This document shows positions 36,397 through 44,743 of a DNA stretch of 64,000 bases, in pieces (the first letter of the stretch is position 1; each line of letters opens with the position of its first letter). Location of the stretch: the NCBI RefSeq assembly GCF_003330845.1, contig NZ_CP026121.1:4011501-4075500 (forward strand). The letters run 5' to 3'. Position numbers and translations under genes: made by a program. The notes beneath the pieces were generated by a model. The model searched no databases and was not told the origin of the DNA. It saw only the letters and a list, made by a program, of their open reading frames with translations. This DNA is from Streptomyces sp. Go-475 (GTDB lineage Bacteria > Actinomycetota > Actinomycetes > Streptomycetales > Streptomycetaceae).

Positions 36397-36800
36397 CCGC
36401 CACCGAGCCCGAGGCCGGGGCCCCCACCGAGGAAGACGAGTTCCAGGCCCTCGGCAAGCAGCTGCTGCGCACCGCGAAGTCGTCCCACACCCAGGCCGCC
36501 GTCCAGGCGCTGGTCCAGGAGCGAACGATCCTAGAGGTGCCGGCCGTGCGCCACGCCCTGGTCGTCGACACCGACGACGGTGAGGTGGCCCACTTCGAGG
36601 GCCTGTCGGGGCGCCAGTACGGGCTGGGTCTCGACGAGCAGCAGCGGGCCTTCCTCCACCTGGTGCTGTCGATGGTGGGAATCGGGATCACCACGCTGGC
36701 GTCCGTGCAGGACCTGGACGACCGGCGGCTCCAGATCATGGTGCGGGCGATCCTGCGGCTCGCGGGCAACGAGGACCTCGCCGTCGGCCGACGCCTGTGA
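36393..36800 (+). CDS. Hypothetical protein coupled to the DUF6415-like gene
   Basis: The 135-residue acidic protein starts with GTG 36393, 7 bases after GGAGG and inside the upstream stop (GTGA). It has no membrane segment or motif I recognise; the C-terminal half is helical (LDEQQRAFLHLVLSMVGIG). The tight coupling suggests it works with its upstream neighbour. Function unknown. Confidence 0.6.
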   Translation: MTATEPEAGAPTEEDEFQALGKQLLRTAKSSHTQAAVQALVQERTILEVPAVRHALVVDTDDGEVAHFEGLSGRQYGLGLDEQQRAFLHLVLSMVGIGITTLASVQDLDDRRLQIMVRAILRLAGNEDLAVGRRL

Positions 36801-36850
36801 CCTCACGCGCGTCGACCCCCCGACCATCTATTCGCCCAGGAGTACGCAAG

Positions 36851-37438
36851 ATGCCCGACCGATTACCCCGCTGCCCGGCCACCGGGAAGCGCTCGTTCGA
36901 ATCGCTCGAAGCTGCAAGCCGCTGGCTCGCCGACAAGGCCGACGAGTTCGCGGCCCGGCCAGTCGGCGAGTCGTACCCCAAGTACGGCCCTCCCGCTCCC
37001 TTGGACATGCAGCCCACCCAAAACGGACTGGAGCTGTGGGATTCGAACCCACCACCCATGGATCAAAAGTCCTGGCGTGATCGTGTTGGCAGCGGACCCC
37101 TTGAGGGGTCGGCCAGCGTGGTCGGGGACAGCTGCTTCACGTCGTGTAGGCGACGGGCTTGCGGCCTGGTGGGCGTGGTTCTTCGCTTGGTGCCGCCGCC
37201 CGGCGACGATGAATCGACGGAGCCCTTTCCGGCAAGGTCCCGGTCACACGAACGGGTCCACATCCGCTCACGCATGCTCACGCAAGCAGTCGCCAATCAC
37301 AGTCGTTGCCCTGGCCACACATGCGGACAGGGCAACGACTCTGCTGGTCAGAGCCCTGCGGACACTGACGACGCGGTAGGCCCTGTGGGACTCGAACCCA
37401 CAACCAATGGATTAAAAGTCCACTGCTCTGCCAATTGA
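36851..37438 (+). CDS. Small protein fused through a tRNA-Lys fragment (probably truncated)
   Basis: ATG 36851 has AGGAG 8 bases upstream, and the first 60 codons (CPATGKRSFESLEAASRWLADKADEF) look like a real small protein. The frame then runs through the duplicated tRNA-Lys half at 37030-37075 and on into the true tRNA-Lys gene, ending at 37438. The natural 3' end was probably lost when an element inserted at the tRNA. Only the part up to about 37030 is likely meaningful. Confidence 0.4.
   Translation: MPDRLPRCPATGKRSFESLEAASRWLADKADEFAARPVGESYPKYGPPAPLDMQPTQNGLELWDSNPPPMDQKSWRDRVGSGPLEGSASVVGDSCFTSCRRRACGLVGVVLRLVPPPGDDESTEPFPARSRSHERVHIRSRMLTQAVANHSRCPGHTCGQGNDSAGQSPADTDDAVGPVGLEPTTNGLKVHCSAN
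37030..37075 (-). repeat. Duplicated 3' half of tRNA-Lys (attachment-site remnant)
   Basis: On the minus strand this piece has an anticodon loop CTTTTGA with anticodon TTT, then a variable region and an intact T arm GTGGGTTCGAATCCCAC. It matches the 3' half of the tRNA-Lys gene at 37377-37449 with several changes. Such half-tRNA copies are normal footprints of integrase-driven elements. Confidence 0.65.
37076..37376. other. Spacer between the two tRNA-Lys segments
   Basis: This 301-bp stretch has no supported gene. It holds a perfect 13-bp inverted repeat at 37301-37340 (AGTCGTTGCCCTG and its complement, 14-base loop), which is probably the terminator of tRNA-Lys. It may be all that remains of a lost element. 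Confidence 0.5.
37301..37340 (-). terminator. Probable tRNA-Lys terminator hairpin
   Basis: A perfect 13-bp inverted repeat lies 37 bp beyond the 3' end of tRNA-Lys on the minus strand. There is no long T-run, so it could instead be a recombination-related palindrome. Confidence 0.5.
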
Positions 37439-37449
37439 GCTAAGGGCCC
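37377..37449 (-). tRNA. tRNA-Lys (TTT)
   Basis: The 73-base minus-strand gene has acceptor arms GGGCCCT and AGGGCCT (a G-T pair at the top), D arm AGCTCAATTGGCAGAGC and anticodon loop CTTTTAA, giving anticodon TTT. The T arm is GTGGGTTCGAGTCCCAC. CCA is not encoded. A divergent copy of its 3' half lies 300 bp downstream. Confidence 0.93.
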
Positions 37450-37534
37450 AGGCGATGTTGCCCCCACGAGCATAGCCGGACAACGCCGAGTCTCCGATCG
37501 GGTATCGGGTCCCGGTCGTGCCGCGGGGGCGCCG

Positions 37535-37574
37535 GAGCGCCGTGGCCCGCCCCGGGGGGCGGGCCACGGCGCTC
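37535..37574 (-). terminator. Terminator of the DEAD-box helicase gene
   Basis: GAGCGCCGTGGCCCGCC pairs with GGCGGGCCACGGCGCTC around a short loop, 15 bp beyond the helicase stop codon. This is one of the strongest hairpins in the window. Confidence 0.85.
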
Positions 37575-37588
37575 TTCACGCGGGTGTG

Positions 37589-39718
37589 TCAGCCGTTGCG
37601 CTTCCAGCGCGGCTTGTCCTCGCGGCGCTGGAAGGAACCGCCGCCGCGGTGGTCGTCACGACGGCCGTAGGGGCGGTCGTGGCCCGGACGGTCATGGCCC
37701 GGACGGTCGTGGCCGCCGGAGCGGAAGCCCGGACGGTCGTCGCGGCGGTCCCGGTTGAAGGGACGGTCGCTGCCCCGGTGCCCACCGCGCTCGTCCCGGC
37801 GGAAGCCGCCGCGCTCACCGCGGTCGCGGTTGAAGCCACCGCGGTCGTCACGACGCTCGAACGAACGGCCGCCACGGTCGTCACGGCGCTCGAAGGAACG
37901 ACCGCCACGGTCGCCCCGGTCGTCACGGCGGAAGCCGCCGCGCTCACCGCGGTCGCCCCGGTCCGCCCGGTCGTCCCGGCGGAAGCCGCCACGGTCGCGG
38001 TCGAAGGAACGACCACCACGGTCACGGTCGCGGTCACGGTCCCGGTTGAACCCGCCGCGGTCGTCACGCCGTTCGAACGAACGCCCGCCACGGTCACGGT
38101 CACGATCGCGGTCGAAGGACCGGCCACCCCTGTCACGGTCGAAGGACCGGTCACGGTCAGCGGAACGGTCACGGTCGAAGGACCGGTCCCGGTCGGCGTA
38201 CCGGTCGCGCCCGGCTCCGCCGCGCTCCACGCGCTCCTCGCGCTCCACGTCCTGCGCGGTCGGCTGCTCCGGCACCGACACCTCGACACCGGCCGGAACC
38301 TCCGCGGCCTCCCCGGCCGCCTGCGGCTCCTCGCCGCGCTCGCGCGCGACCCGCGCCAGCAGCCGGTCGGCCTCCTCGCGCAGCTCGTTCGCCCGCCGCT
38401 GCGCCCGCTCCAGCTCCTTGGTGAGCTGGGCGACCTCACGCTCGGCCTGCTGCGCGGCGTTGCCCACCGACTCGGCCTGGACCTCGGTCATCGACCGGGC
38501 TCCGGTGATCTCGGCGACCTCCGGGTCGAAGGCGCCCGCGCCCTGGATGATGTGGCGCGTGGCGTCGACGCCCGCGTCCTCCATCAGCCGGAAGATCTGA
38601 CGCCGCTGGTGCGGCAGCGACAGCGACACGACCGTGCCCGTGCGACCGGCACGCGCCGTACGGCCGGCCCGGTGCAGGTAGTCCTTGTGGTCACCGGCCG
38701 GGTCCACGTTCAGCACCAGGTCGATGCCGTCGACGTGGATGCCGCGGGCCGCGACGTCGGTGGCGACGAGGACGTTGACGTACCCGTCCTTGAAGTCGGC
38801 CAGGGTCCGCGTCCGCGCGCCCTGGGTCATGCCGCCGTGCAGCGCGTCGGCCTTCACGCCGGAGTCGCGCAGCTGCTCGGCGACGCGGTCGGCGCCCAGC
38901 TGGGTGCGGACGAAGATGATCGTGCGGCCCTTGCGGGAGGCGATGGCCGCGGTGACCGGCGCCTTGTCCTTGGGCTTCACGATGAGGATGTGGTGCGACA
39001 TGGTCGTCACGGCGCCCTGGGCGGCGTCGACCTCGTGGCTGACCGGGCTGTTCAGGTACCGGTCGACGAGGGTCTTGATCTCGTTCTCCATGGTCGCGGA
39101 GAAGAGCATCCGCTGACCGCCCGCGGGGATCTGGTCGAGCAGCTCCGTCACCTCGGGCATGAAGCCCAGGTCGGACATCTGGTCGGCCTCGTCGAGAACG
39201 GCGATCTGCACGTTCTCCAGCGAGCAGGCGCCGCGGTTGATGATGTCGCGCAGCCGGCCCGGCGTGGCGACCAGGATGTCGACGCCCTTCTCCAGGGCGT
39301 AGATCTGGTTGCCCATGGACGTACCGCCGCAGACGACCTTCATCTTCAGGCCGAGGACGTCGCCGTACGGCTGGAGCGCGTCGGCGACCTGCATGGCGAG
39401 CTCACGGGTCGGCGTGAGGATGACGGCGCGCGGCTTGTGCTTCTCGGTCCGGCCGCCGGCCAGCGTGGCCAGGGTCGGCAGACCGAACGACAGGGTCTTG
39501 CCGGAGCCGGTGCGGCCGCGGCCGAGGATGTCCTTGCCGGCCAGGGCGTCCGGGATGGTCGCGGCCTGGATCGGGAAGGGGCTGGTCACGCCGTTCTGCG
39601 CGAGCTTGCGCACGATGCCCTCGGGCAGGCCGAGGTCGGCGAAGGTGGTCTCGGGGGTGGTGTCTTCGACGGCCTCGTTCTCGGGCACGACGACGTGATC
39701 AGTACTGGCGATGGACAT
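37589..39718 (-). CDS. DEAD-box RNA helicase with RGG-rich tail
   Basis: The 709-residue protein has the DEAD-box core at about residues 25-400: Q motif FPIQAATIPD, Walker A GRGRTGSGKT, DEAD in AVLDEADQMSD, SAT in LFSATME and the HRAGRTARAG motif VI. After a helical linker (about 420-470), residues from about 510 are repeats of DRGGRSFERRDDRGG and FDRDR, an Arg/Gly/Asp tail that binds RNA. The protein likely unwinds RNA in ribosome assembly or decay, and such genes are often cold-induced. The DNA encoding the tail is highly repetitive, which makes length change likely. ATG 39718. Confidence 0.9.
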   Translation of the reverse strand: MSIASTDHVVVPENEAVEDTTPETTFADLGLPEGIVRKLAQNGVTSPFPIQAATIPDALAGKDILGRGRTGSGKTLSFGLPTLATLAGGRTEKHKPRAVILTPTRELAMQVADALQPYGDVLGLKMKVVCGGTSMGNQIYALEKGVDILVATPGRLRDIINRGACSLENVQIAVLDEADQMSDLGFMPEVTELLDQIPAGGQRMLFSATMENEIKTLVDRYLNSPVSHEVDAAQGAVTTMSHHILIVKPKDKAPVTAAIASRKGRTIIFVRTQLGADRVAEQLRDSGVKADALHGGMTQGARTRTLADFKDGYVNVLVATDVAARGIHVDGIDLVLNVDPAGDHKDYLHRAGRTARAGRTGTVVSLSLPHQRRQIFRLMEDAGVDATRHIIQGAGAFDPEVAEITGARSMTEVQAESVGNAAQQAEREVAQLTKELERAQRRANELREEADRLLARVARERGEEPQAAGEAAEVPAGVEVSVPEQPTAQDVEREERVERGGAGRDRYADRDRSFDRDRSADRDRSFDRDRGGRSFDRDRDRDRGGRSFERRDDRGGFNRDRDRDRDRGGRSFDRDRGGFRRDDRADRGDRGERGGFRRDDRGDRGGRSFERRDDRGGRSFERRDDRGGFNRDRGERGGFRRDERGGHRGSDRPFNRDRRDDRPGFRSGGHDRPGHDRPGHDRPYGRRDDHRGGGSFQRREDKPRWKRNG

Positions 39719-40014
39719 GCGAATGCGAAACCTTCCGGAGTCTCAAGTCGGCACGCGCCCGTCAACTCCGTGATTCGCGATTCGCAATACGACCGCCTCA
39801 ATGCGGTCCACCACGGCAAAGGAGAGTACGCGCCACACGGCGCGCTCTGCGGTGGCGCCGGGCAAGATGGGATCAAACGATCTGCCACCATACGCACTCC
39901 GGGCCCCGCAAGGCAAACCGGACTGGTACGGCAGCCTTCACAAGGCCGGGCGGGCGTCTTTTGTTCCCGACGGAACGCCCGGCTCCGGCCCCGCCCAGCA
40001 GGGCTACGCACGGG
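39719..40014. other. 296-bp gap before the helicase gene
   Basis: The gap contains a repeated ATTCGC (GTGATTCGCGATTCGCAA, about 39771-39788) and a less GC-rich patch near the helicase start. It should hold the helicase promoter and 5' leader on the minus strand. No gene or clear promoter is supported. Confidence 0.4.
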
Positions 40015-40548
40015 CTACGCAGGCGAACCCGCCTCCGGCGCCGGCTCCCGCTGGGCCAGCTGCGGCTCCGGCGGCTCGTGCGCGGACGACGACGGCTCCG
40101 GCGTCGGCTCCGGGGACGTCGTCGGATCGGGCGGCGTCGGCGTGGGCTCCGGTTCGGTCGTCCGGGTGGGCGTGGGCTGCGCCGGTGGCTTGGGCGTCGG
40201 CTTGGCCGGCTTCACCGGCTTGCCGCCCCGGGGCGCGGACGCACTCGCGTCCGGGGTCGGCGACGCCCCGGGCGGGGCCGACTCCCCCGGCCCGCCGCGC
40301 TCGCCCTTCTTCCCCTTCCCGCCCTTGCCGCGCCCGCGCTCGCCGTCGGCGGCCGCGGCCCCGAACCCGCCGGCGCCGCCCGACACCGCCGAGCCGCCGT
40401 CGGGTTCCTCCCCGCCCCGCTGCGCGGCGGAGTGCGACGGCTTGGCGCTCCCGCCCGCATCGTCGTCCCCCACACTCATGCAGCCGGCGGCAGCGGCGAC
40501 GGCCACGGCCGTGGCGGCCAGACGGACGGGTACGAACAAGGGGCGCAC
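40015..40548 (-). CDS. Small Pro/Thr-rich lipoprotein
   Basis: The 177-residue protein has a lipoprotein signal: a hydrophobic stretch RLAATAVAVAAAAGC with a lipobox AAGC at about residues 20-23. The mature part is low complexity, rich in Gly/Lys and then Pro/Thr/Glu, without a folded domain. GTG 40548 has GGAGGTG 7 bases upstream, giving a proper signal peptide; the upstream part of the frame is not used. It probably sits on the outer face of the membrane. Function unknown. Confidence 0.7.
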   Translation of the reverse strand: MRPLFVPVRLAATAVAVAAAAGCMSVGDDDAGGSAKPSHSAAQRGGEEPDGGSAVSGGAGGFGAAAADGERGRGKGGKGKKGERGGPGESAPPGASPTPDASASAPRGGKPVKPAKPTPKPPAQPTPTRTTEPEPTPTPPDPTTSPEPTPEPSSSAHEPPEPQLAQREPAPEAGSPA

Positions 40549-40635
40549 GGGGCCACCTCCGAGAAGGGTGATGGAGTCAACACCTCCAACTCCCGCCGCC
40601 CACAAGAGGACACGCGCCCCGTATTCACAACCCGC

Positions 40636-40986
40636 TCAGCCGTAGCCCAGGGCGTGAAGGCGCGCGTCGTCGATGCCGAAGTGGTGCGCGATCTCGTGCA
40701 CCACGGTGATCTCCGTCTCGGCGACGACGTCCTCCCGCGACTCGCACATCCGCAGGGTCGGGTTCCGGTAGATGGTGATCCGGTCCGGCAGCACACCGGC
40801 GTACCACTCGCCCCGGTCGGTCAGCGGTGTCCCCTCGTACAGCCCGAGCAGCTCGGGATCGTCCGCCGGCGGTTCGTCCTCGACGAACACCGCGACGTTG
40901 TCCATCAGTCGCGTCAGCTCCGGCGGGATCCGGTCGAGCGCCTCGGCGACCAGCTCCTCGAACTCCTCGCGCGTCATCTCCAGCAC
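40636..40986 (-). CDS. Small zincin-like metallopeptidase
   Basis: The 116-residue protein has the zinc motif VVHEIAHHFGIDDARL (HExxHxxGxxD) at about residues 95-110, as in the MMP/archaemetzincin-like minimal gluzincins of actinobacteria. The N terminus VLEMTREEFEELVAEALD is characteristic of this small family. I prefer GTG 40986; ATG 40977 is the alternative. Substrate and role are unknown. Confidence 0.8.
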   Translation of the reverse strand: MLEMTREEFEELVAEALDRIPPELTRLMDNVAVFVEDEPPADDPELLGLYEGTPLTDRGEWYAGVLPDRITIYRNPTLRMCESREDVVAETEITVVHEIAHHFGIDDARLHALGYG

Positions 40987-41069
40987 AGGCCCATTGTCGG
41001 CCACGACCCCGCCGTACGAGAGCCTTCCGGCCTCGCATATCCGGCCCGGGACTTGGGCATACGGGACCA

Positions 41070-42644
41070 ATGGCCCGCGTCCCCGCCGCAGTCCTGAGTG
41101 TCCTGAACCCGATCCGCAAGGCCCCGCGCGCCCTGGCCCGCCTCTACCGCTCGCGCCAGGCGCCCACCACGATCGAGCTCGTGCCGCAGCCCCATCCGTG
41201 GGCGCGCGCGGCGGGACTCGTGGCCGTCGTCCTCTTCGGCGCCTGGCTCGGCCTGCTGGTCGTGGGCAACGTCCGGGTCCCGGTCGGCCCCATGAACACG
41301 ACGATGACCCTGCGCCCGTCCTTCACCGGCGGGACGAAGATCAACATCTCGCCGCTGGGCGCCCTGGAACTGAACAGCCACATCGCCCCCGTCCGCCTGG
41401 ACGTGAACGTCGACCAGCTCGACCCGGACCGCGCCCAGGCCCTGGTCGACCACCCCGAACGCCTCTCCGGCCTCCAGGACGAGGTCACCCAGGACGTCGG
41501 CCGCGGCACCCTCGACCTGGCCGTACGGTCGTCCGTCGCCGTCGTCGCCGGCGCCACCGCCCTGGGCCTCGCGGTCTACCGCCACCCCCGCCGCGCCCTG
41601 GCCGCCGGCGGCCTCGCCCTCACCCTCCTCGCGGCCTCGGGCGGCACGGCGTACGCCACCTGGCGCCCCGACTCGGTCCTGGAGCCGAAGTTCTCCGGCC
41701 TGCTCACCTCGGCCCCGTCCCTGGTCGGCAACGCGCGCAGCATCGTCACGGAATTCGACGTCTACCAGAAGGAGTTGGCCCGCCTGGTCACCAACGTGAC
41801 CAAGCTCTACGACGCCACCTCGACCCTCCCCGCCTACGCGCCCGACCCCTCCACCATCCGGGTCCTGCACGTCTCCGACATCCACCTGAACCCGGCGAGC
41901 TGGAAGATCATCGCCTCGCTGGTGGAGCAGTACAAGGTCGATGTGATCGTCGACTCGGGCGACACGATGGACCACGGCACGGCCGCCGAGAACGGCTTCC
42001 TGGACCCCATCGAGGACCTCGGGGCGCCCTACGTCTGGGTCCGCGGCAACCACGACTCGATGATCACCCAGCGGTACATGGAGGGCCTGAAGAACGTGCA
42101 CGTCCTGGACGGCGGCCGGGCCGAGACGATCAAGGGGCTGCGTTTCGCGGGCATCGGCGACCCCCAGTTCACCCCGGACCGCTCGAAGCAGCCCGGCGCG
42201 GAGCAGTCCCAGGAGCTGGCCGGCGCCCGCCTGGCCACGGCCCTGCGCGACCAGCGCACGGCAGGCACCCCGGTCGACATCGCCATCGCCCACGAGCCCT
42301 CCGCCGCCCGCGAGGTCGACGGCGAGGTCCCCCTGGTCCTGGCCGGCCACCTCCACCACGACGAGATGGAAGTCCTGAAGTACGGCACCCGGCTGCGCAT
42401 CGAGGGCTCCACGGGCGGCAGCGGCCTGCGCGCCATCGAGGGCAAGCACCCGGACCCCATCGAGGCGTCGATCCTCTACTTCGACCGGGACACCCGCCAT
42501 CTCCAGGCCTGGGACGAGATCGAGCTGGGCGGCCTGGGCCTCACGACGGCCGAGGTCAGCCGCCACCTCCCGGAGGAGAACCAGCCCGGCGCGAGCCCGT
42601 CCCCGAGCACCCCCACGGAGACCAGCCCCTCGCCCTCCTCCTGA
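41070..42644 (+). CDS. Membrane-anchored metallophosphoesterase
   Basis: The 524-residue protein has two N-terminal hydrophobic regions (about 45-65 and 155-200) and a calcineurin-type phosphoesterase domain at about 265-460. Metal-binding motifs are VSDIHLN, SGDTMDH, RGNHDS and AGHLHHDE. The C-terminal tail is Ser/Pro-rich and may be disordered. The substrate cannot be predicted. It is the last gene before the tRNA cluster and lies divergent from the zincin gene with only 83 bp between them. Confidence 0.82.
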   Translation: MARVPAAVLSVLNPIRKAPRALARLYRSRQAPTTIELVPQPHPWARAAGLVAVVLFGAWLGLLVVGNVRVPVGPMNTTMTLRPSFTGGTKINISPLGALELNSHIAPVRLDVNVDQLDPDRAQALVDHPERLSGLQDEVTQDVGRGTLDLAVRSSVAVVAGATALGLAVYRHPRRALAAGGLALTLLAASGGTAYATWRPDSVLEPKFSGLLTSAPSLVGNARSIVTEFDVYQKELARLVTNVTKLYDATSTLPAYAPDPSTIRVLHVSDIHLNPASWKIIASLVEQYKVDVIVDSGDTMDHGTAAENGFLDPIEDLGAPYVWVRGNHDSMITQRYMEGLKNVHVLDGGRAETIKGLRFAGIGDPQFTPDRSKQPGAEQSQELAGARLATALRDQRTAGTPVDIAIAHEPSAAREVDGEVPLVLAGHLHHDEMEVLKYGTRLRIEGSTGGSGLRAIEGKHPDPIEASILYFDRDTRHLQAWDEIELGGLGLTTAEVSRHLPEENQPGASPSPSTPTETSPSPSS

Positions 42645-42724
42645 ACCGTTTTGGCGATAGCTCCCGCCATCCCATATGCTTCTCACGTCCCCGACGCGCT
42701 GAGAAGCGCCCAGGCGGGCCGATA

Positions 42725-42797
42725 GCCCTCATCGTCTAGCGGCCTAGGACGCCGCCCTTTCAAGGCGGTAGCACGGGTTCGAATCCCGTTGGGGGCA
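42725..42797 (+). tRNA. tRNA-Glu (TTC)
   Basis: The cloverleaf has acceptor GCCCTCA/TGGGGGC, anticodon loop CTTTCAA with anticodon TTC, and T arm CGGGTTCGAATCCCG. It is the first of a tRNA-Glu, tRNA-Asp, tRNA-Phe group. Confidence 0.93.
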
Positions 42798-42832
42798 CGC
42801 ACCACCCTGTGCGACACTGTCGTACGAAGCTT

Positions 42833-42907
42833 GGTCCTGTGGAGCAGTTTGGAGTGCTCGCCACCCTGTCAAGGTGGAGGCCGCGGGTTCAAATCCCGTC
42901 AGGACCG
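42833..42907 (+). tRNA. tRNA-Asp (GTC)
   Basis: Acceptor GGTCCTG/CAGGACC and anticodon loop CTGTCAA give anticodon GTC. An identical copy is at 60851-60925. It is followed directly by a parS-like palindrome. Confidence 0.95.
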
Positions 42908-42910
42908 CTG

Positions 42911-42928
42911 AGGTTTCACGTGAAACCT
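42911..42928. promoter_or_regulatory. parS-like ParB binding site
   Basis: AGGTTTCACGTGAAACCT is a perfect 18-bp palindrome containing GTTTCACGTGAAAC, the Streptomyces parS consensus. It lies in the 24-bp gap between tRNA-Asp and tRNA-Phe, 34 bp from the AICE insertion repeat. Confidence 0.85.
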
Positions 42929-42931
42929 CGT

Positions 42932-43005
42932 GGCTGGGTAGCTCAGTTGGTACGAGCGTCCGCCTGAAAAGCGGAAGGTCGCCGGTTCGACCCCGGCCCC
43001 AGCCA
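42932..43005 (+). tRNA. tRNA-Phe (GAA), AICE integration target
   Basis: The cloverleaf has acceptor GGCTGGG/CCCAGCC and anticodon loop CTGAAAA, giving anticodon GAA. Its 3' part from 42962 on and the terminator that follows are repeated at 54709-54816. The tRNA is intact on the left side of the element, so insertion did not damage it. Confidence 0.95.
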
Positions 43006-43069
43006 CAACCGCCCTCACCAGGGCCTGAGCCCCTCTCCGTCACCATCGGGGAGGGGCTCTTTCGTGCCG
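42962..43069. repeat. attL of the tRNA-Phe AICE
   Basis: This 108-bp segment, made of the tRNA-Phe 3' part and its terminator, is repeated at 54709-54816 with one mismatch (C at 43025 against A at 54772). The integrase gene ends 28 bp to its right, the normal layout for these elements. Confidence 0.92.
43027..43059 (+). terminator. tRNA-Phe terminator (inside attL)
   Basis: GAGCCCCTC and GAGGGGCTC form a hairpin followed by TTTCG. The same hairpin is present in attR at 54774-54806. Confidence 0.8.
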
Positions 43070-43096
43070 CCTACGCCAACCGGTACGCCAACGCCC

Positions 43097-44300
43097 TCAC
43101 GAGAGGGTGTCCCCGAGCTTCCTGAGCGCCTTCCGCTGTTCGTCCAGCGACGCGTGCGCGTAGACCTTCATGGTCACCCCGATGTCGCTGTGGCCGACGA
43201 TCTGCCGAACCACGTGGGGAGGCACGCCGAGGTCGAGCAGGAGCGACACGGCGGAGTGCCGCAGGTCGTGAAACCTGATCTCCAGCCCCAGGCGGGAGCG
43301 AAAGGGGGTGCCAGCTCCGCCGCAGGTTGTCCGGCTCCAGCGGAGTACCGATGCGGGACGTGAAGATCAGCCCGTGTTCCTTCCACTCGATGCCGGCGGC
43401 GGCCCGCTCCTGCGCCTGCCGCTCGCGGTGCTCGGTGAGCGCCTTCACGACGACGGGCGGCAGAGGGACGGTACGCACCGAAGCGAGGGTCTTGGGCTTG
43501 ACCAGCCGCAGCTCACCGCTGACGCGCTGTAGAGCGCGCTCCACGATCAGCGTCTCGCGGTCGAGGTCGACCGCATCCCAGCGCAGCCCGAGCAGCTCGC
43601 CACGGCGCATCCCCAGGACCAGAGCGAGCACGTACAGCGCGTGCAACCGGTCCTCGGCGGACTCGCGGATGAGGAGCCTGGCGTCAGCGACGCTGAGCCC
43701 CTTCCCGGTGTCGTACGAGGGCGTGGGGACCTGCACGAGCTGGGCGACGTTCCGCACGATCAGTTCCTCCCGTACGGCGTTCTGGAGCGCGTTGCGGAGC
43801 ACGGCATGGATGGACTGCACCATGCGGCGGGACAGCAGAGCTTTGCAGCACTCCCCTGTCGCGCAGCACTGCGGCTCGGGCCGCTCCTTGTCCCAGCCGT
43901 GCTTGCAGCACTGGCACTCGGAGGCAACGCGGGCCAGCCACGTCCGGACCTCGGCGGCCCGCAGGGTGCGGATCTTCTTGCGGCCCAGCCCGGGGACCAG
44001 GTGGACCCGGGCCACGCTCTCGTAGCCCTGGTAGGTCTTGGGGCGGCGGTGGACCTTCACCACGGTCGCGAGCCAGTAGGTCAGGTAGTCCTCCAGGTTC
44101 ATGTTCGTGTCGGGCACCGGGATGCCCTGGTTCTCCTGCGCCTGGAGTTCGGTGATCTTGTGGCGTACCTCGTCACGAGTCTTGCCGTAGACCGAGACGC
44201 GCTTGCGGATGCCGCTGGTCGTCGTCACGTACACGCGGCCGTGGTACGTGCCGTCCTTGCGGATGGTGATGCTGCCTTCGCCGTTGGCACGCTTGGCCAT
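43097..44300 (-). pseudogene. int: AICE tyrosine integrase with +1 frameshift
   Basis: The gene starts at ATG 44300 (MAKRANGEGSITIRK) and has the N-terminal AP2-like and SAM-like domains and the first catalytic Arg region (GMRRGELLGLRW). At the run of five G at 43304-43308 (C on the coding strand) the frame shifts. After the shift the correct frame continues RFHDLRHSAVSLLL, VGHSDIGVTMKVYAHAS and ends KLGDTLS at 43097. The HxxR, His and Tyr catalytic residues are all downstream of the shift. The unshifted frame ends at 43071 with unrelated sequence. Either the integrase is dead or the extra C is a sequencing error. Confidence 0.85.
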
Positions 44301-44497
44301 CAGGCGGCCTCCTCCAGTCGGTTCTGCATGAATGCTTGGACCGCGTCGGCGGGGACCCGACGGGCCCGGCCGACGGTGAAGCTCGGGAGCTGCTTGGAGC
44401 GGATCAAGTCGTAGACCTTGAAGCGGCTCAGGCGGAGAGCCGTCATGACCTCGGGGACCGTCAGCGCCTGGTGGGTGGTGGGCAGGGCGGTGCTCAT
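44300..44497 (-). CDS. xis: Excisionase (MerR/AlpA-like)
   Basis: The 65-residue protein has a winged-helix excisionase motif: LTVPEVMTALRLSRFKVYDLI at about residues 12-32, then RVPADAVQAFM. It directs excision with the integrase. ATG 44497 follows GGAGGAG; the stop overlaps the integrase start by one base, so the two are translated together. Confidence 0.88.
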   Translation of the reverse strand: MSTALPTTHQALTVPEVMTALRLSRFKVYDLIRSKQLPSFTVGRARRVPADAVQAFMQNRLEEAA

Positions 44498-44541
44498 GCG
44501 GTGACTCCTCCGGGGCAGTCCTTCGGGGGTCTCTCTGAGGG

Positions 44542-44743
44542 CCGCTACTTCCGCTACCGCCGCTACCGTGCAGGTCAGGGGCCTGTGCGGGGTAGCGGGA
44601 AGGGGTAGCGGTAGCGGATGGGTAGCGGCGCGGTAGCGGCATCCGGAGCCGGTTGCCGCTACCGCGTTGGTGCTGGTCAGGCGGCGTTTTCGGTGCCGGG
44701 TAGCGGAGGTAGCGGACTTTCCGGGGGTGGGGGGCAGTAGCGG
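44542..44743. repeat. Iteron-like array of GTAGCGG, 12 copies
   Basis: GTAGCGG or its complement CCGCTAC occurs at 44542, 44551, 44560, 44592, 44605, 44611, 44622, 44633, 44656, 44700, 44709 and 44737. The first three and the one at 44656 are in the opposite direction. The array spans the gap between the DUF3631 gene and xis and enters the 3' end of the DUF3631 gene. It is a candidate origin of replication for the excised element. Confidence 0.75.
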
